A stretch of DNA of 64,000 bases from assembly GCF_000960475.2 (NCBI RefSeq), contig NZ_JZDQ02000034.1, positions 1 through 64,000 of the forward strand, written 5' to 3'. The notes under the pieces were generated by a model. It had not been told where the DNA came from, ran no database searches, and saw nothing but the letters and a program-made list of their open reading frames with translations. Positions within the stretch are counted from its first letter, which is position 1. The number at the start of each line of letters is the position of its first letter. This DNA comes from Nocardioides luteus. Lineage in GTDB: Bacteria > Actinomycetota > Actinomycetes > Propionibacteriales > Nocardioidaceae. Below, one piece after another: positions 8,145 through 15,908 of the stretch. Both the position numbers and the translations under genes were made by a program.

Positions 8145-9352
8145 TCGCTCTCGATGTTCGTCGTCTGCCGAGAAAACGTTACTCGTAGCTCCCCGCCCTC
8201 GACACGCGCCCCGCTGACGCGCATCCGGGCGAGTGCAGCGGGCAGGGTCAGCAGGCGCCGATAGGCACCCACGGTGATCGCCAGCTCGTCGCCGTTGCGG
8301 CCCAGCTGGACCTGGTCGCGCTCGACCCACTGGGCCAGCCCGGGCAGCGCCAGACGGACGACGGTGGTGTCGCCATCGGCCTCGGTGCGGAAAGGCGCCG
8401 GCGTATCGGGGACGGCCAGCGGGTCGATGCTGCCGGACCAGGCGTACGCCGCCTCGGCGACCTCGCGCAGGTCCTCGACCCCGACCGGCTCGGTGGGCCG
8501 GTAGAACGAGCGCCAGACGGGCAGCCCCTCGAAGGAGGCGCCGACGTCGCCGAGCACGTCGTCCTGGGCCTTGACCCAGCCGGCCCGCCAGTCGTCGGAG
8601 CCGCCGGCCGGGAAGATCCGGTTGGCGACGACACCGTCGACGCGGTAGCCGTAGAGGGAGAGCGTCGTCCAGGACCGTCGTGCCTCGGCGAGCACGACCC
8701 GCTCGGGGGTCAGCACGATGCGTACGGACGCCTCGGGGCCCGAGAGCAGCTCCCTGACTTCGGCGAGCTCGTCGTGGAGCCGGACCAGGGCGTCGAAGAC
8801 GGAGTCGCCGGGCATCGGTACCCCGGCGGCCTTGGTCAGCACCGGCTTGAGCGCCTTCACCATCTTGCGCTGGACAGGGAGGATGCGCTCCAGATACCAG
8901 CCCAGGGCCTCGGGGAGGGCGAGCAGCCGCAGCGTCTCGGCGGTCGGGGCGCAGTCGACCACGATCGTGTCCCACTCCCCCGAGACCGCCATCCGGCGCA
9001 GCTCCAGGAGGGCGAAGACCTCCTCGGCACCGGGGATGACGGTCAGCTCCTCGGCCGCGATCCGGTCGACCCCGATCGTGTCCAGGACGCTCAGCAGATA
9101 GCCCTGCACCTCCGCCCAGGACTGCTCGAAGCGACGCTGCGCGTCGACGTGCTGGACGTAGAGGTGGGGGGCGACCTCGACGGGCTCCGAGCCGAGCGCA
9201 CCCTCCACCCCGAAGGCGTCGCCCAGGGAGTGGGCGGCGTCGGTGGAGAGGACCAGGGTGCGCAGGCCCCGGGCCGCGGACATCGCCGCGGTGCCGGCCG
9301 AGACGGTGGACTTGCCGACGCCGCCCTTGCCGGTGAAGAGGAGGATTCTCAC
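8141..9352 (-). CDS. ArsA/GET3-type P-loop ATPase
   Basis: A 403-aa deviant Walker-A ATPase of the ArsA/GET3 group. GKGGVGKST is near residues 8-16, the switch-like STDAAHSLGDAFG follows, and VVDCAPTAETLRLL is the A-loop region. The last 70 or so residues match the small HSP20-like domain often appended to actinobacterial ArsA proteins. GTG start (VRILLFTGKGG), with AGGA about 10 bases upstream. No arsenic genes are near. The orthologous gene sits beside an SRPBCC gene in mycobacteria (Rv2184c, from memory), so arsenic efflux is unlikely; client handling or membrane-protein targeting is only a guess. Confidence 0.88.
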   Translation of the reverse strand: MRILLFTGKGGVGKSTVSAGTAAMSAARGLRTLVLSTDAAHSLGDAFGVEGALGSEPVEVAPHLYVQHVDAQRRFEQSWAEVQGYLLSVLDTIGVDRIAAEELTVIPGAEEVFALLELRRMAVSGEWDTIVVDCAPTAETLRLLALPEALGWYLERILPVQRKMVKALKPVLTKAAGVPMPGDSVFDALVRLHDELAEVRELLSGPEASVRIVLTPERVVLAEARRSWTTLSLYGYRVDGVVANRIFPAGGSDDWRAGWVKAQDDVLGDVGASFEGLPVWRSFYRPTEPVGVEDLREVAEAAYAWSGSIDPLAVPDTPAPFRTEADGDTTVVRLALPGLAQWVERDQVQLGRNGDELAITVGAYRRLLTLPAALARMRVSGARVEGGELRVTFSRQTTNIESE

Positions 9353-9363
9353 GAAGGCATGTC

Positions 9364-9798
9364 CTACTTCTTCTCGACCCTCTGCTTGAGGCCTCGCAGC
9401 GCGGTGTCGATCAGGACCTTCTCGCCCTTGCGCTTGAGCATGCCGATCAGCGGGATGCTCAGGTCGAGGGCGAGCCGGTAGGTGACCTCGGTGCGACCAC
9501 CGAGGTCGCGCAGCACATAGGCACCGTCCATCGAGCGCAGCAGGTTGCCCTTGACCAGCGACCAGGTGACCTGACGGTCGTCGTCCCAGTCGTAGGCCAG
9601 GGTGTATTCGTCCTTGATCGGCGCGACGTCCAGCACGAACCGGACCTGCTCGGCCCTCCCGTCGACGCCGGTCTCGACGACGCTGACCTCCTGCATGCCC
9701 TTGGCCCAGGCCGGATAGGACTTGAAGTCTGCGATCACCGCCATCACTGCCGAGGGCGCGGCCTCGATCACGATCGTCGAGGTGGTCTGATCGGCCAT
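9364..9798 (-). CDS. SRPBCC (START-like) family protein
   Basis: A 144-aa single-domain START/Bet v1-like protein with a predicted hydrophobic ligand cavity. The N-terminal STIVIEAAPSAVMAVIADFKSYPAW and the basic C-terminal helix (KRKGEKVL..ALRGLKQRVEKK) are typical of the cyclase/dehydrase branch. It heads the operon SRPBCC-ArsA-CxxCxxC-ROK-ROK, 11 bases before ArsA, and diverges from a long-chain acyl-CoA ligase, which suggests a link to lipid or hydrophobic ligands. Ligand unknown. Confidence 0.88.
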   Translation of the reverse strand: MADQTTSTIVIEAAPSAVMAVIADFKSYPAWAKGMQEVSVVETGVDGRAEQVRFVLDVAPIKDEYTLAYDWDDDRQVTWSLVKGNLLRSMDGAYVLRDLGGRTEVTYRLALDLSIPLIGMLKRKGEKVLIDTALRGLKQRVEKK

Positions 9799-9930
9799 CG
9801 GTGGTGTCCTCACTCCCTGACTTGCTAGGTGCCATGGAGCGTACCGGATAGCATCCCGGTGAAATGGTCGGGCTGTGACGGGGGTAACCTCCGGTTCGTA
9901 CCCACCTACCATCAGTATGCGGAGGCCCTT

Positions 9931-11724
9931 GTGCGCGAGTTCTCCACGCCCGCGACGTACGTTGTTCCCCCCACCGGCAGCCTGAGCGACGATGTCGTGC
10001 GCAACGCCGCCGAGGCACCGGACGTCGCCGTCCTCAGCCGGCCGGGCGCCGACGGCTCCTGGGTCGACGTCACGTCGGCGGAGTTCCTCGGTGAGGTCTC
10101 GGCCGTCGCCAAGGGTCTGATCGCGGCGGGCGTCGGCGCTGGGGACCGGGTCGCGCTGCTCTCCAAGACGCGCTACGAGTGGACGCTGATCGACTACGCG
10201 ATCTGGTTCGCCGGCGCGACGACGGTGCCGATCTACGAGACCTCCTCGGCCGAGCAGATCGAGTGGATCCTCCAGGACTCCGCAGCGGTGGCGATCATCG
10301 CCGAGGACGCCGGTCACATGAGCCGGATCAGCGAGGTCCGTGCGGGCTGCACCGCCCTCAACAACGTGTGGTCGATCAACGACAACGCTGTCGACCTGCT
10401 GGTCAAGCTCGGCACCGACATCACCGACGAGCAGCTCGAGGAGCGCCGCAGCGCGGTCACGCCCGAGGACGCCGCGACGCTGATCTACACCTCCGGCACC
10501 ACCGGCCGCCCGAAGGGCTGCGTGCTCACCCACGGCAACTTCATGTTCGAGCTGGGCGTCGTGGTGGACTCGCTCGACGCCCTGTTCAGCATCCAGGGCC
10601 GCAGCACCCTGCTGTTCCTGCCGCTCGCGCACGTCTTCGCGCGGATCATCCAGATCGGCTGCATCAAGTCGCGCACCCGCCTGGGCCACACCCCCGACAT
10701 CAAGAACCTCGTCGCCGACCTCGGCACCTTCCAGCCGACCTTCGTGCTCGCGGTTCCGCGGGTGTTCGAGAAGGTCTACAACACCGCCTCGCAGAAGGCC
10801 GTCGCCGACGGCAAGGGCCGCATCTTCGACATGGCCACCGAGGTCGCGATCGAATACTCGCGGGCCACCGAGACCGGCAAGGCGCCGCTCCTGCTCGCCG
10901 CGAAGCACAAGCTCTTCTCCAAGCTCGTCTACGGCAAGCTGCTGGCCGCCCTCGGCGGCAACTGCTCCTACGCCGTCTCCGGCGGCGCCCCGCTCGGCGA
11001 CCGCCTCGGCCACTTCTACCGCGGCATCGGCGTCACCGTCCTGGAGGGCTACGGCCTCACCGAGACCACCGCCGCGCTCACCGTCAACCTGCCCGAGGCG
11101 TTCAAGATCGGCACCGTCGGCCGGCCGCTGCCCGGCACCTCGGTGCGGGTCGCCGACGACGGCGAGCTGCTCTTCAAGGGCGGCCAGGTGCTCAAGGAGT
11201 ACTGGCAGAACCCGACCGCCACCGCCGAGGCCAAGACCGAGGACGGCTGGTTCCACTCCGGCGACCTCGGCGAGGTCGACGACGAGGGCTTCGTCAAGAT
11301 CACCGGCCGCAAGAAGGAGATCCTGGTCACCGCCGGCGGCAAGAACGTCGCCCCCGCGGTTCTCGAGGACCGCCTCCGCGCCCACGTGCTCGTCGACCAG
11401 TGCATCGTCGTCGGCGACGGCCAGCCGTTCATCGGCGCGATCGTCACCATCGACCCCGAGGCCCTGCCCACCTGGGCCGAGGCCAACGGCAAGTCGAGCA
11501 ACATCGACGACCTCGTCGACGACGAGGACCTGCGCGCCGCGATCCAGAGCGCCGTCGACGACGCCAACAAGGCGGTCTCGAAGGCCGAGTCGATCCGCAA
11601 GTTCGTGATCATCCCCGACTCCTGGACCGAGGAGGGTGGCCAGCTCACCCCCAGCCTCAAGCTCAAGCGCAACGTGGTCATGCGCGAGTTCTCGCACGAG
11701 GTCGACGCGCTCTACGCAAAGTAA
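9931..11724 (+). CDS. fadD: Long-chain fatty-acid-CoA ligase (AMP-forming)
   Basis: Activates fatty acids to acyl-CoA via acyl-AMP. The 597-aa protein has the P-loop YTSGTTGRPKG near residue 186, LLFLPLAHVFAR, the motif GYGLTETTA near 373, and the hinge/C-domain GWFHSGDLGEVDDEGFVKITGRKKE. GTG at 9931 is chosen because GGAGG lies 5 bases upstream; the frame is open for about 100 bases before it. It corresponds in position and type to fadD15 of M. tuberculosis (from memory). A long hairpin follows its stop. Confidence 0.93.
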   Translation: MREFSTPATYVVPPTGSLSDDVVRNAAEAPDVAVLSRPGADGSWVDVTSAEFLGEVSAVAKGLIAAGVGAGDRVALLSKTRYEWTLIDYAIWFAGATTVPIYETSSAEQIEWILQDSAAVAIIAEDAGHMSRISEVRAGCTALNNVWSINDNAVDLLVKLGTDITDEQLEERRSAVTPEDAATLIYTSGTTGRPKGCVLTHGNFMFELGVVVDSLDALFSIQGRSTLLFLPLAHVFARIIQIGCIKSRTRLGHTPDIKNLVADLGTFQPTFVLAVPRVFEKVYNTASQKAVADGKGRIFDMATEVAIEYSRATETGKAPLLLAAKHKLFSKLVYGKLLAALGGNCSYAVSGGAPLGDRLGHFYRGIGVTVLEGYGLTETTAALTVNLPEAFKIGTVGRPLPGTSVRVADDGELLFKGGQVLKEYWQNPTATAEAKTEDGWFHSGDLGEVDDEGFVKITGRKKEILVTAGGKNVAPAVLEDRLRAHVLVDQCIVVGDGQPFIGAIVTIDPEALPTWAEANGKSSNIDDLVDDEDLRAAIQSAVDDANKAVSKAESIRKFVIIPDSWTEEGGQLTPSLKLKRNVVMREFSHEVDALYAK

Positions 11725-11762
11725 AGCTGTTCCCGTGGCGCCGAGTCGCGCATATTTCGTGG

Positions 11763-11837
11763 CGCCGAGTCGGCGCATCTGACCCCGTGCCTTGCGAAGC
11801 GAAGCGAGCAAGAGGGGTCGGATGCGCCGACTCGGCG
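11763..11837. terminator. Long bidirectional hairpin between convergent genes
   Basis: Arms 11763-11786 and 11814-11837 are complementary over 24 positions with a single G-U type mismatch; the loop is 27 bases. The arm starts with CGCCGAGTCGGCG, itself a palindrome. A partial second copy of the left arm lies just upstream (about 11739-11755). It sits between the ends of fadD and the M48 peptidase and is followed by only three T. The same core recurs at 23175 and 61753. Confidence 0.75.
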
Positions 11838-11843
11838 TTTCTG

Positions 11844-13076
11844 TCAGTCCAGCACCCGATGCGCAATCGCGATCCGCTGCAGCGTCGTCGGGTGCGACCC
11901 GAACCACCACTGCGACCAGGCCTGCGGGGACGGATCGGAGAGCGAGCGTACGCCGAGGGAGTGCTGCAGCCGCGTGAACGACTCCAGGTCGCCGGTGGCG
12001 CGCAGCGCGTCGACGTCGGCGCGAGTCTCGACCTGCCGGCTGAGCCCGTTCTCGACGGGCATCGCCAGCACGCTCGCCAGCGCGAAGACGGCGAGCAGCA
12101 TCGGGATCGCTTCGGGGGTGGCGTACCGGTCCTGGCGGCGGTAGGAGAGCACCAGGCCCAGCAGGCCGACGCCCGCGACCGCGCCGGCGGCACCGATGAC
12201 CGTGCCGACCAGGACGTCGTCGTGCTTGGCGTGGGCGAGCTCGTGGGCGACGACGGAGAGCACCGCCCCGTGCGCGACCGCGCCCCGCTGGGAGTCGACG
12301 AGGTTGTCGTAGAGGACGACCCGGCGGGTGGAGCCGAAGCCGGTGACGTACGCGTTGAGGGAGGTGGTCCGGCGGGAGGCGTCGACCACCAGCACGTCGT
12401 CGAGCCGGACGCCCTCCCGGTCGGCGATCGCCATCACCTCGCTGCGCAGCTGACCGTGGGGCAGCGGCTCGAAGTCGTTGAACAGCGGCTCGATGGCGAC
12501 CGGATAGACGAACGAGCCGACCACCACCAGGGCCGCGACCAGGCCGGCGGCGAGGGCCGGCCACCAGCGCCGGCCGAGGCGGATGCAGGCGAAGAGGGCG
12601 AGCAGCGCCAGCGAGGTGGTCAGGATGCCGACGGCCTGGTTGAGCAGCGAGTCGCCGACCCAGGACGCCCACGCCTGCCGGGAGAGCCCGTAGCGCAGCT
12701 GCAGACGGTGGAGGGCCACCCCGAACGGCAGCGTCGCGACCCAGCCGACGAACGTGACCGCGGCGACCGCGAGCACCACGCGGACCAGCCACGGCCCCCG
12801 CAGCCGCGCCACCAGACGCCGCCCGAGCGGGGTGAACCCGAGCACGCAGGCGACCGCCAGCGAGACGACGAGCGAGGAGCGGCTGATCCAGCGGGCGGTG
12901 CCGGAGTAGGCCAGCATCCGCTTCAGCTCCTCGGCGGTGAACACGTCACGTGCGTCGGGCAGGTGGAGCGGGCCGCCCGGATAGGGATGCCACGGGATCA
13001 ACCACCAGGCGAGCACCACGAACGCGACCGCTCCGACGACGAGAACAACCCAGGACGTACGTCGTGTCACGTTCAC
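11844..13076 (-). CDS. M48 family membrane zinc metalloprotease (Ste24-like)
   Basis: A 410-aa integral membrane protease. HELAHAKHD supplies the HEXXH zinc site, and a downstream Glu in VETRADVDA is the likely third ligand. About six transmembrane helices: one at the N-terminus (8-28), several between 60 and 180, and two after the HEXXH motif. The arrangement resembles Ste24/CAAX protease 1 rather than HtpX. GTG at 13076 overlaps the stop of the preceding gene as GTGA. It is the third gene of the NlpC / HEXXH protein / M48 operon behind a c-di-AMP riboswitch. Confidence 0.88.
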   Translation of the reverse strand: MNVTRRTSWVVLVVGAVAFVVLAWWLIPWHPYPGGPLHLPDARDVFTAEELKRMLAYSGTARWISRSSLVVSLAVACVLGFTPLGRRLVARLRGPWLVRVVLAVAAVTFVGWVATLPFGVALHRLQLRYGLSRQAWASWVGDSLLNQAVGILTTSLALLALFACIRLGRRWWPALAAGLVAALVVVGSFVYPVAIEPLFNDFEPLPHGQLRSEVMAIADREGVRLDDVLVVDASRRTTSLNAYVTGFGSTRRVVLYDNLVDSQRGAVAHGAVLSVVAHELAHAKHDDVLVGTVIGAAGAVAGVGLLGLVLSYRRQDRYATPEAIPMLLAVFALASVLAMPVENGLSRQVETRADVDALRATGDLESFTRLQHSLGVRSLSDPSPQAWSQWWFGSHPTTLQRIAIAHRVLD

Positions 13077-14323
13077 GACGCCGAGTGTGACAGACGGCTC
13101 CGCCAGCGGGCGGTCAGCTCGTCCTCCCCGAAGCCGAAGCTGGCCTGCAGCGCCTTCTCCAGACCGATGCCGCGTCCGGTCTCCTCGTAGAGGTCGACCA
13201 GGGCCTGCTCGCCGCCGGCGTCGGCGAGCACCTCGCACGCCAGCCAGGCGGCTTCGTACTCCGAGCCGAAGTGCTCCGAGCGGGTGTTGAACTCGGCCTT
13301 GCCCGGCAGGTGGTCGGGGGCGCCGTTCTCGCGGACCTGGGCGAGGATCTGGCCGGCGGTCTCGGAGAGCGGGAGCTTGGTGTCACGGAGCGCGACGTAG
13401 TCGGCGAAGCCCTCGACCAGCCACATCGGCCGGTGGGTGTTGGTCGCGGCGTCGGTGGCCGCGTGGGTGGCCTCGTGGGTGATGACGATCTGCGCTCCGG
13501 GGGCGTCCAGATCGCCGATGACGCCCTGGTTGACCCACACGTGCAGCGGCGTCCCGGGCTTGGTGGACCCGTCCACGGTCGCGGTCACCGCGGCGACGGC
13601 GGTGTAGGTCCCCGGCTGGGCGCCGAGCGCCGCGTCGAGGCCGGCCGCGGGCACCTCGAGGACCAGGCGCGGGTCGTTCCAGTCGATCACCTTGCGGACC
13701 CCGGCGACGGCGGTGGAGGCCAGCTCGGCGTAGCGGTCGGCCACCTCCGCGGAGGCCTGCACGATCACGAGGGTCGAGTCCGTGCGACGCACCTCGACCG
13801 GACCGCTGAGCCACAGCGGCATCCGGGTGCCCTGACCGGCGGAGAAGCCGGTGATCGCGCCCTCGCCGTCGAAGGCGACCTTCAGCTCCTCGGTCAGCGC
13901 CGGGTCGCCGGGGGTGCGCCACGACATCTCGACGTCGGCCGTCCAGGAGCCGTCGGGGTCCACGTTGCCCGCCTCGGCGAGGTACCTGGCGCGCACGTCC
14001 TCGACGCCGATCGCGTGCGCGTTGCGCACGGCCACCGAGACGGCATCCTCGCCGTCGGGCTCCGCCCCCTCGCGTACGCCGTCGACCAGCTGCTCCAGCG
14101 AGGCCCGGGCGCCTTCGGTGTCGGCGCGCACGACCGGCGCCGCGGACGGGGTCGGCGCGACGTACTCGCCTCCGCCGGTCAGCCGCCAGCCGACGAACCC
14201 GGCGAGCAGCATCACCAGCACCAGGCCGGCCCCGATCAGGGCGGGGTGGGCCTGGATGCGGGAAAGAAGAGAGCCGACCGTTCGCACCTGCGAACGATCG
14301 GCCTCTTCGGGGTGCTCGGTCAA
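13073..14323 (-). CDS. Membrane-anchored HEXXH metallopeptidase-like protein (peptidase MA-like)
   Basis: A protein of roughly 416 aa with one N-terminal membrane anchor (IGAGLVLVMLLAGFVGWRL) and an extracytoplasmic region. The C-terminal third has ITHEATHAAT (HEXXH), then PMWLVEGFADYVA, whose Glu is the probable third zinc ligand, as in peptidase MA-like gluzincins. Residues 60-200 resemble a lipoprotein-type cone fold of unknown role. The start is uncertain: TTG 14323 (LTEHPEEADRS), the overlapping CTG 14329 or GTG 14287 are possible, and none has a strong ribosome binding site. It lies between NlpC/P60 and M48 genes, so all three probably remodel or survey the envelope. Confidence 0.78.
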   Translation of the reverse strand: MTEHPEEADRSQVRTVGSLLSRIQAHPALIGAGLVLVMLLAGFVGWRLTGGGEYVAPTPSAAPVVRADTEGARASLEQLVDGVREGAEPDGEDAVSVAVRNAHAIGVEDVRARYLAEAGNVDPDGSWTADVEMSWRTPGDPALTEELKVAFDGEGAITGFSAGQGTRMPLWLSGPVEVRRTDSTLVIVQASAEVADRYAELASTAVAGVRKVIDWNDPRLVLEVPAAGLDAALGAQPGTYTAVAAVTATVDGSTKPGTPLHVWVNQGVIGDLDAPGAQIVITHEATHAATDAATNTHRPMWLVEGFADYVALRDTKLPLSETAGQILAQVRENGAPDHLPGKAEFNTRSEHFGSEYEAAWLACEVLADAGGEQALVDLYEETGRGIGLEKALQASFGFGEDELTARWRSRLSHSAS

Positions 14324-14325
14324 GC

Positions 14326-15312
14326 TCAGCCCGGGCGGACGGCGCCCGTGTAGGGCATCTCGTCCATCGGGGAGACCTTCACACCGGTGCTCGGGTTGGA
14401 GGCGTGCACGATCATGCCGTTGCCGATGTACATACCGACGTGGCTGATCGGGCTGTAGTAGAAGACCAGGTCGCCGGGGGCGAGCTGGTCGCGCGGCACC
14501 GAGGGGCCGCTGCTGTACTGCGCCGAGGAGGAGTGCGGCAGCGAGACGCCGGCCTGGCCCCAGGCGACCATGGTGAGGCCGGAGCAGTCCCACGACTCGG
14601 TGCCGGTGGCGCCGTAGACGTAGGAGTCACCGACCTGGTCGAGGGCGTAGTCGACGGCGATCTTGGCACGGCCCGACGGAGCCGGCAGGTTGCCCGGGAT
14701 GCTCGTGTCGCCGGACTGGAACTCCTCGAGCTGGTCGGCCTCGAGCTGGTCGAGCTCGGCCTGGGCCGCCTCGTACTTCTTGTCGATCTCGCTCTTCTTC
14801 TGCTGCATGGTCGACTTGATCTTGGCCACCTGGGCCTTGGCGTCCTCGGTGGCCTCGCGACGCACCTGGAGGGCCTCGGCCTCGGTGTTGTAGCGAGCCA
14901 GCAGATCGGCCTGCAGCGCGTTGTAGGACGAGACGGTGGCCAGACCGGCGAGGAACTCCTGCGGGTCGTCGGAGGTGATCACCTGGCCGACGGCGGAGAC
15001 GTCGGAGCCCTCGAACTGCCGCAGCACGGAGTCACGCAGCTCGGCGCGGATCTTGTCGAGCTCCTTGCTCTGACGCTTCTCGTCGGAGTTGAGGTCCTCC
15101 AGCTGGTCCTTGAGGTCCTGCAGCCGCAGCTTGGCGTTGCTGTAGTCCTCGTTGGCCGCCTCGGCCTGCGTGTAGAGCTTGTCGACCTTCTCACGAACGT
15201 CGTCGATGTCTGGTTCTGCCTGGGCGGGCGTCGCAGCGGGGATGATCCCGGCGATTCCGATGGCGGCGATGCCGGCGGCCCCGGCAACGAGTCGCTTCCG
15301 GTCGCGTGTCAC
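14326..15312 (-). CDS. Secreted NlpC/P60 cell-wall endopeptidase
   Basis: Cleaves peptide stems in peptidoglycan (typically the D-Glu to diamino acid bond). The 328-aa protein has a signal peptide ending near APAQA (residue 32), a long coiled coil at 35-205 and an NlpC/P60 domain at 215-328. The catalytic set is Cys243 (DCSGL), His291 (SHVGMY) and His303 (VHAS). GTG start with AAGGAG 11 bases upstream. Its leader contains a ydaO-type c-di-AMP riboswitch, the usual regulator of actinobacterial cell-wall hydrolases. The layout resembles RipA/RipD-type hydrolases. Confidence 0.94.
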   Translation of the reverse strand: MTRDRKRLVAGAAGIAAIGIAGIIPAATPAQAEPDIDDVREKVDKLYTQAEAANEDYSNAKLRLQDLKDQLEDLNSDEKRQSKELDKIRAELRDSVLRQFEGSDVSAVGQVITSDDPQEFLAGLATVSSYNALQADLLARYNTEAEALQVRREATEDAKAQVAKIKSTMQQKKSEIDKKYEAAQAELDQLEADQLEEFQSGDTSIPGNLPAPSGRAKIAVDYALDQVGDSYVYGATGTESWDCSGLTMVAWGQAGVSLPHSSSAQYSSGPSVPRDQLAPGDLVFYYSPISHVGMYIGNGMIVHASNPSTGVKVSPMDEMPYTGAVRPG

Positions 15313-15336
15313 GAGCGGATGGTCTCCTTGTGTAGT

Positions 15337-15510
15337 CGTTGACGCCTACCGGGTGAGCTGACGGGTTCAGGCACGACCTGCCCTACCACCGCTCCTCGAC
15401 CCGGTCTCCCGGATCGCTCTCGCGGCGGATACACCCCAGATGATCGGTGTGGTTCCCCGGCTCCTGGCCCGCCCCGAAGCGGACCTGGACTAAGCGCGGC
15501 ACCCGCGTGG
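15337..15510 (-). promoter_or_regulatory. Cyclic di-AMP riboswitch (ydaO-yuaA type)
   Basis: On the minus strand, in order: CGCGCTTAGTCC, GAGCCGGGGAACCACA, TGGGGTGTATCCG, a variable stem with GGTCG, then CTGAACCCGTCAGCTCACC and GGTAGGCGTCAACGA. This series and spacing match the ydaO consensus (GAACCCGUCAGCU and GUAGGCGU blocks) that senses c-di-AMP. It ends about 25 bases before the NlpC/P60 start and its AAGGAG site. In actinobacteria this class usually precedes cell-wall hydrolases and generally turns expression off on ligand binding; the direction here is inferred. Ends are approximate. Confidence 0.9.
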
Positions 15511-15550
15511 GCCGGTTGACCCACTGGCACGAGTGCCAAGTTCCTGCGCA

Positions 15551-15556
15551 CATTAG
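15551..15556 (-). promoter_or_regulatory. Candidate -10 box for the riboswitch transcript
   Basis: TAATGT on the minus strand lies about 40 bases upstream of the riboswitch core. Just downstream, at 15525-15538, TGGCAC and GTGCCA form an inverted repeat with a 2-base centre that could be an operator or a 5'-end hairpin. Confidence 0.4.
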
Positions 15557-15602
15557 CCGACGGGATCCCCCACCTGCCAACCACCCACGCCCAAAAGTTC
15601 GG

Positions 15603-15785
15603 CTACATCCCTTCCACCATCCGAAGGGGCGGGACCAGGCCGCCTTCGGCCAGCACGTCGAGCGCGCGGCGCTCCTCGTCCTCGATGGTCAGCTCCGGGG
15701 GCGGCCCCAGCAGCACGGTGACCACGCAGTCGTGGCACGCCAGACCACGCACGAGGCAGGTGTCACAGTCGATTCTCGTCGTCAT
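15603..15785 (-). CDS. Small conserved-type protein with two CxxC pairs
   Basis: A 60-aa protein beginning MTTRIDCDTC. Cys7-Cys10 and Cys17-Cys20 form two CxxC pairs that suggest a small zinc site; the rest is a short acidic helix ending LRMVEGM. An upstream ATG in the same frame would add 10 residues, but the shorter start matches the way such actinobacterial proteins usually begin. It lies between the NlpC riboswitch and the divergent NYN gene, probably as its own unit. Function unknown. Confidence 0.7.
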   Translation of the reverse strand: MTTRIDCDTCLVRGLACHDCVVTVLLGPPPELTIEDEERRALDVLAEGGLVPPLRMVEGM

Positions 15786-15896
15786 GTGAGTGACGGTCTC
15801 ACCGAGCACCGACATTTTTGCTTTCGTACGGTTGCGTGCGGCGTGTCATCACCATCGCAGCACGGTATTCGAGGCGGCGATCGCGGACCGGGTCCC

Positions 15897-15902
15897 TACA
15901 CT
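15897..15902 (+). promoter_or_regulatory. Candidate -10 box TACACT (leaderless NYN gene)
   Basis: TACACT ends 6 bases before the ATG at 15909, placing transcription start at or beside the A of the start codon. Confidence 0.55.
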
Positions 15903-15908
15903 TGGCAC

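Noticed and set aside
8141..9352. Arsenite efflux ATPase
   Set aside because: No arsB, arsC, arsR or metal-site cysteines are seen, and the neighbourhood matches the conserved actinobacterial ArsA-like locus with unrelated function.
9364..12792. A very long open frame (about 1140 codons) on the minus strand across the acyl-CoA ligase gene
   Set aside because: It is an antisense shadow of fadD caused by high GC at third positions. Its translation is Arg/Gly/Val/Asp-rich low complexity with no family features, and it merely continues into the real SRPBCC gene.
10179..13190. A frame of about 1000 codons on the plus strand in another register of fadD and antisense to the M48 gene
   Set aside because: Composition is Arg/Gly/Ala-rich without hydrophobic cores; it spans a terminator hairpin and two real convergent genes.
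15513..15540. CIRCE-like heat-shock operator (TTGGCACTC)
   Set aside because: The inverted repeat has a 2-base centre rather than the 9-base spacer of CIRCE, and it lies in the leader of a c-di-AMP riboswitch.
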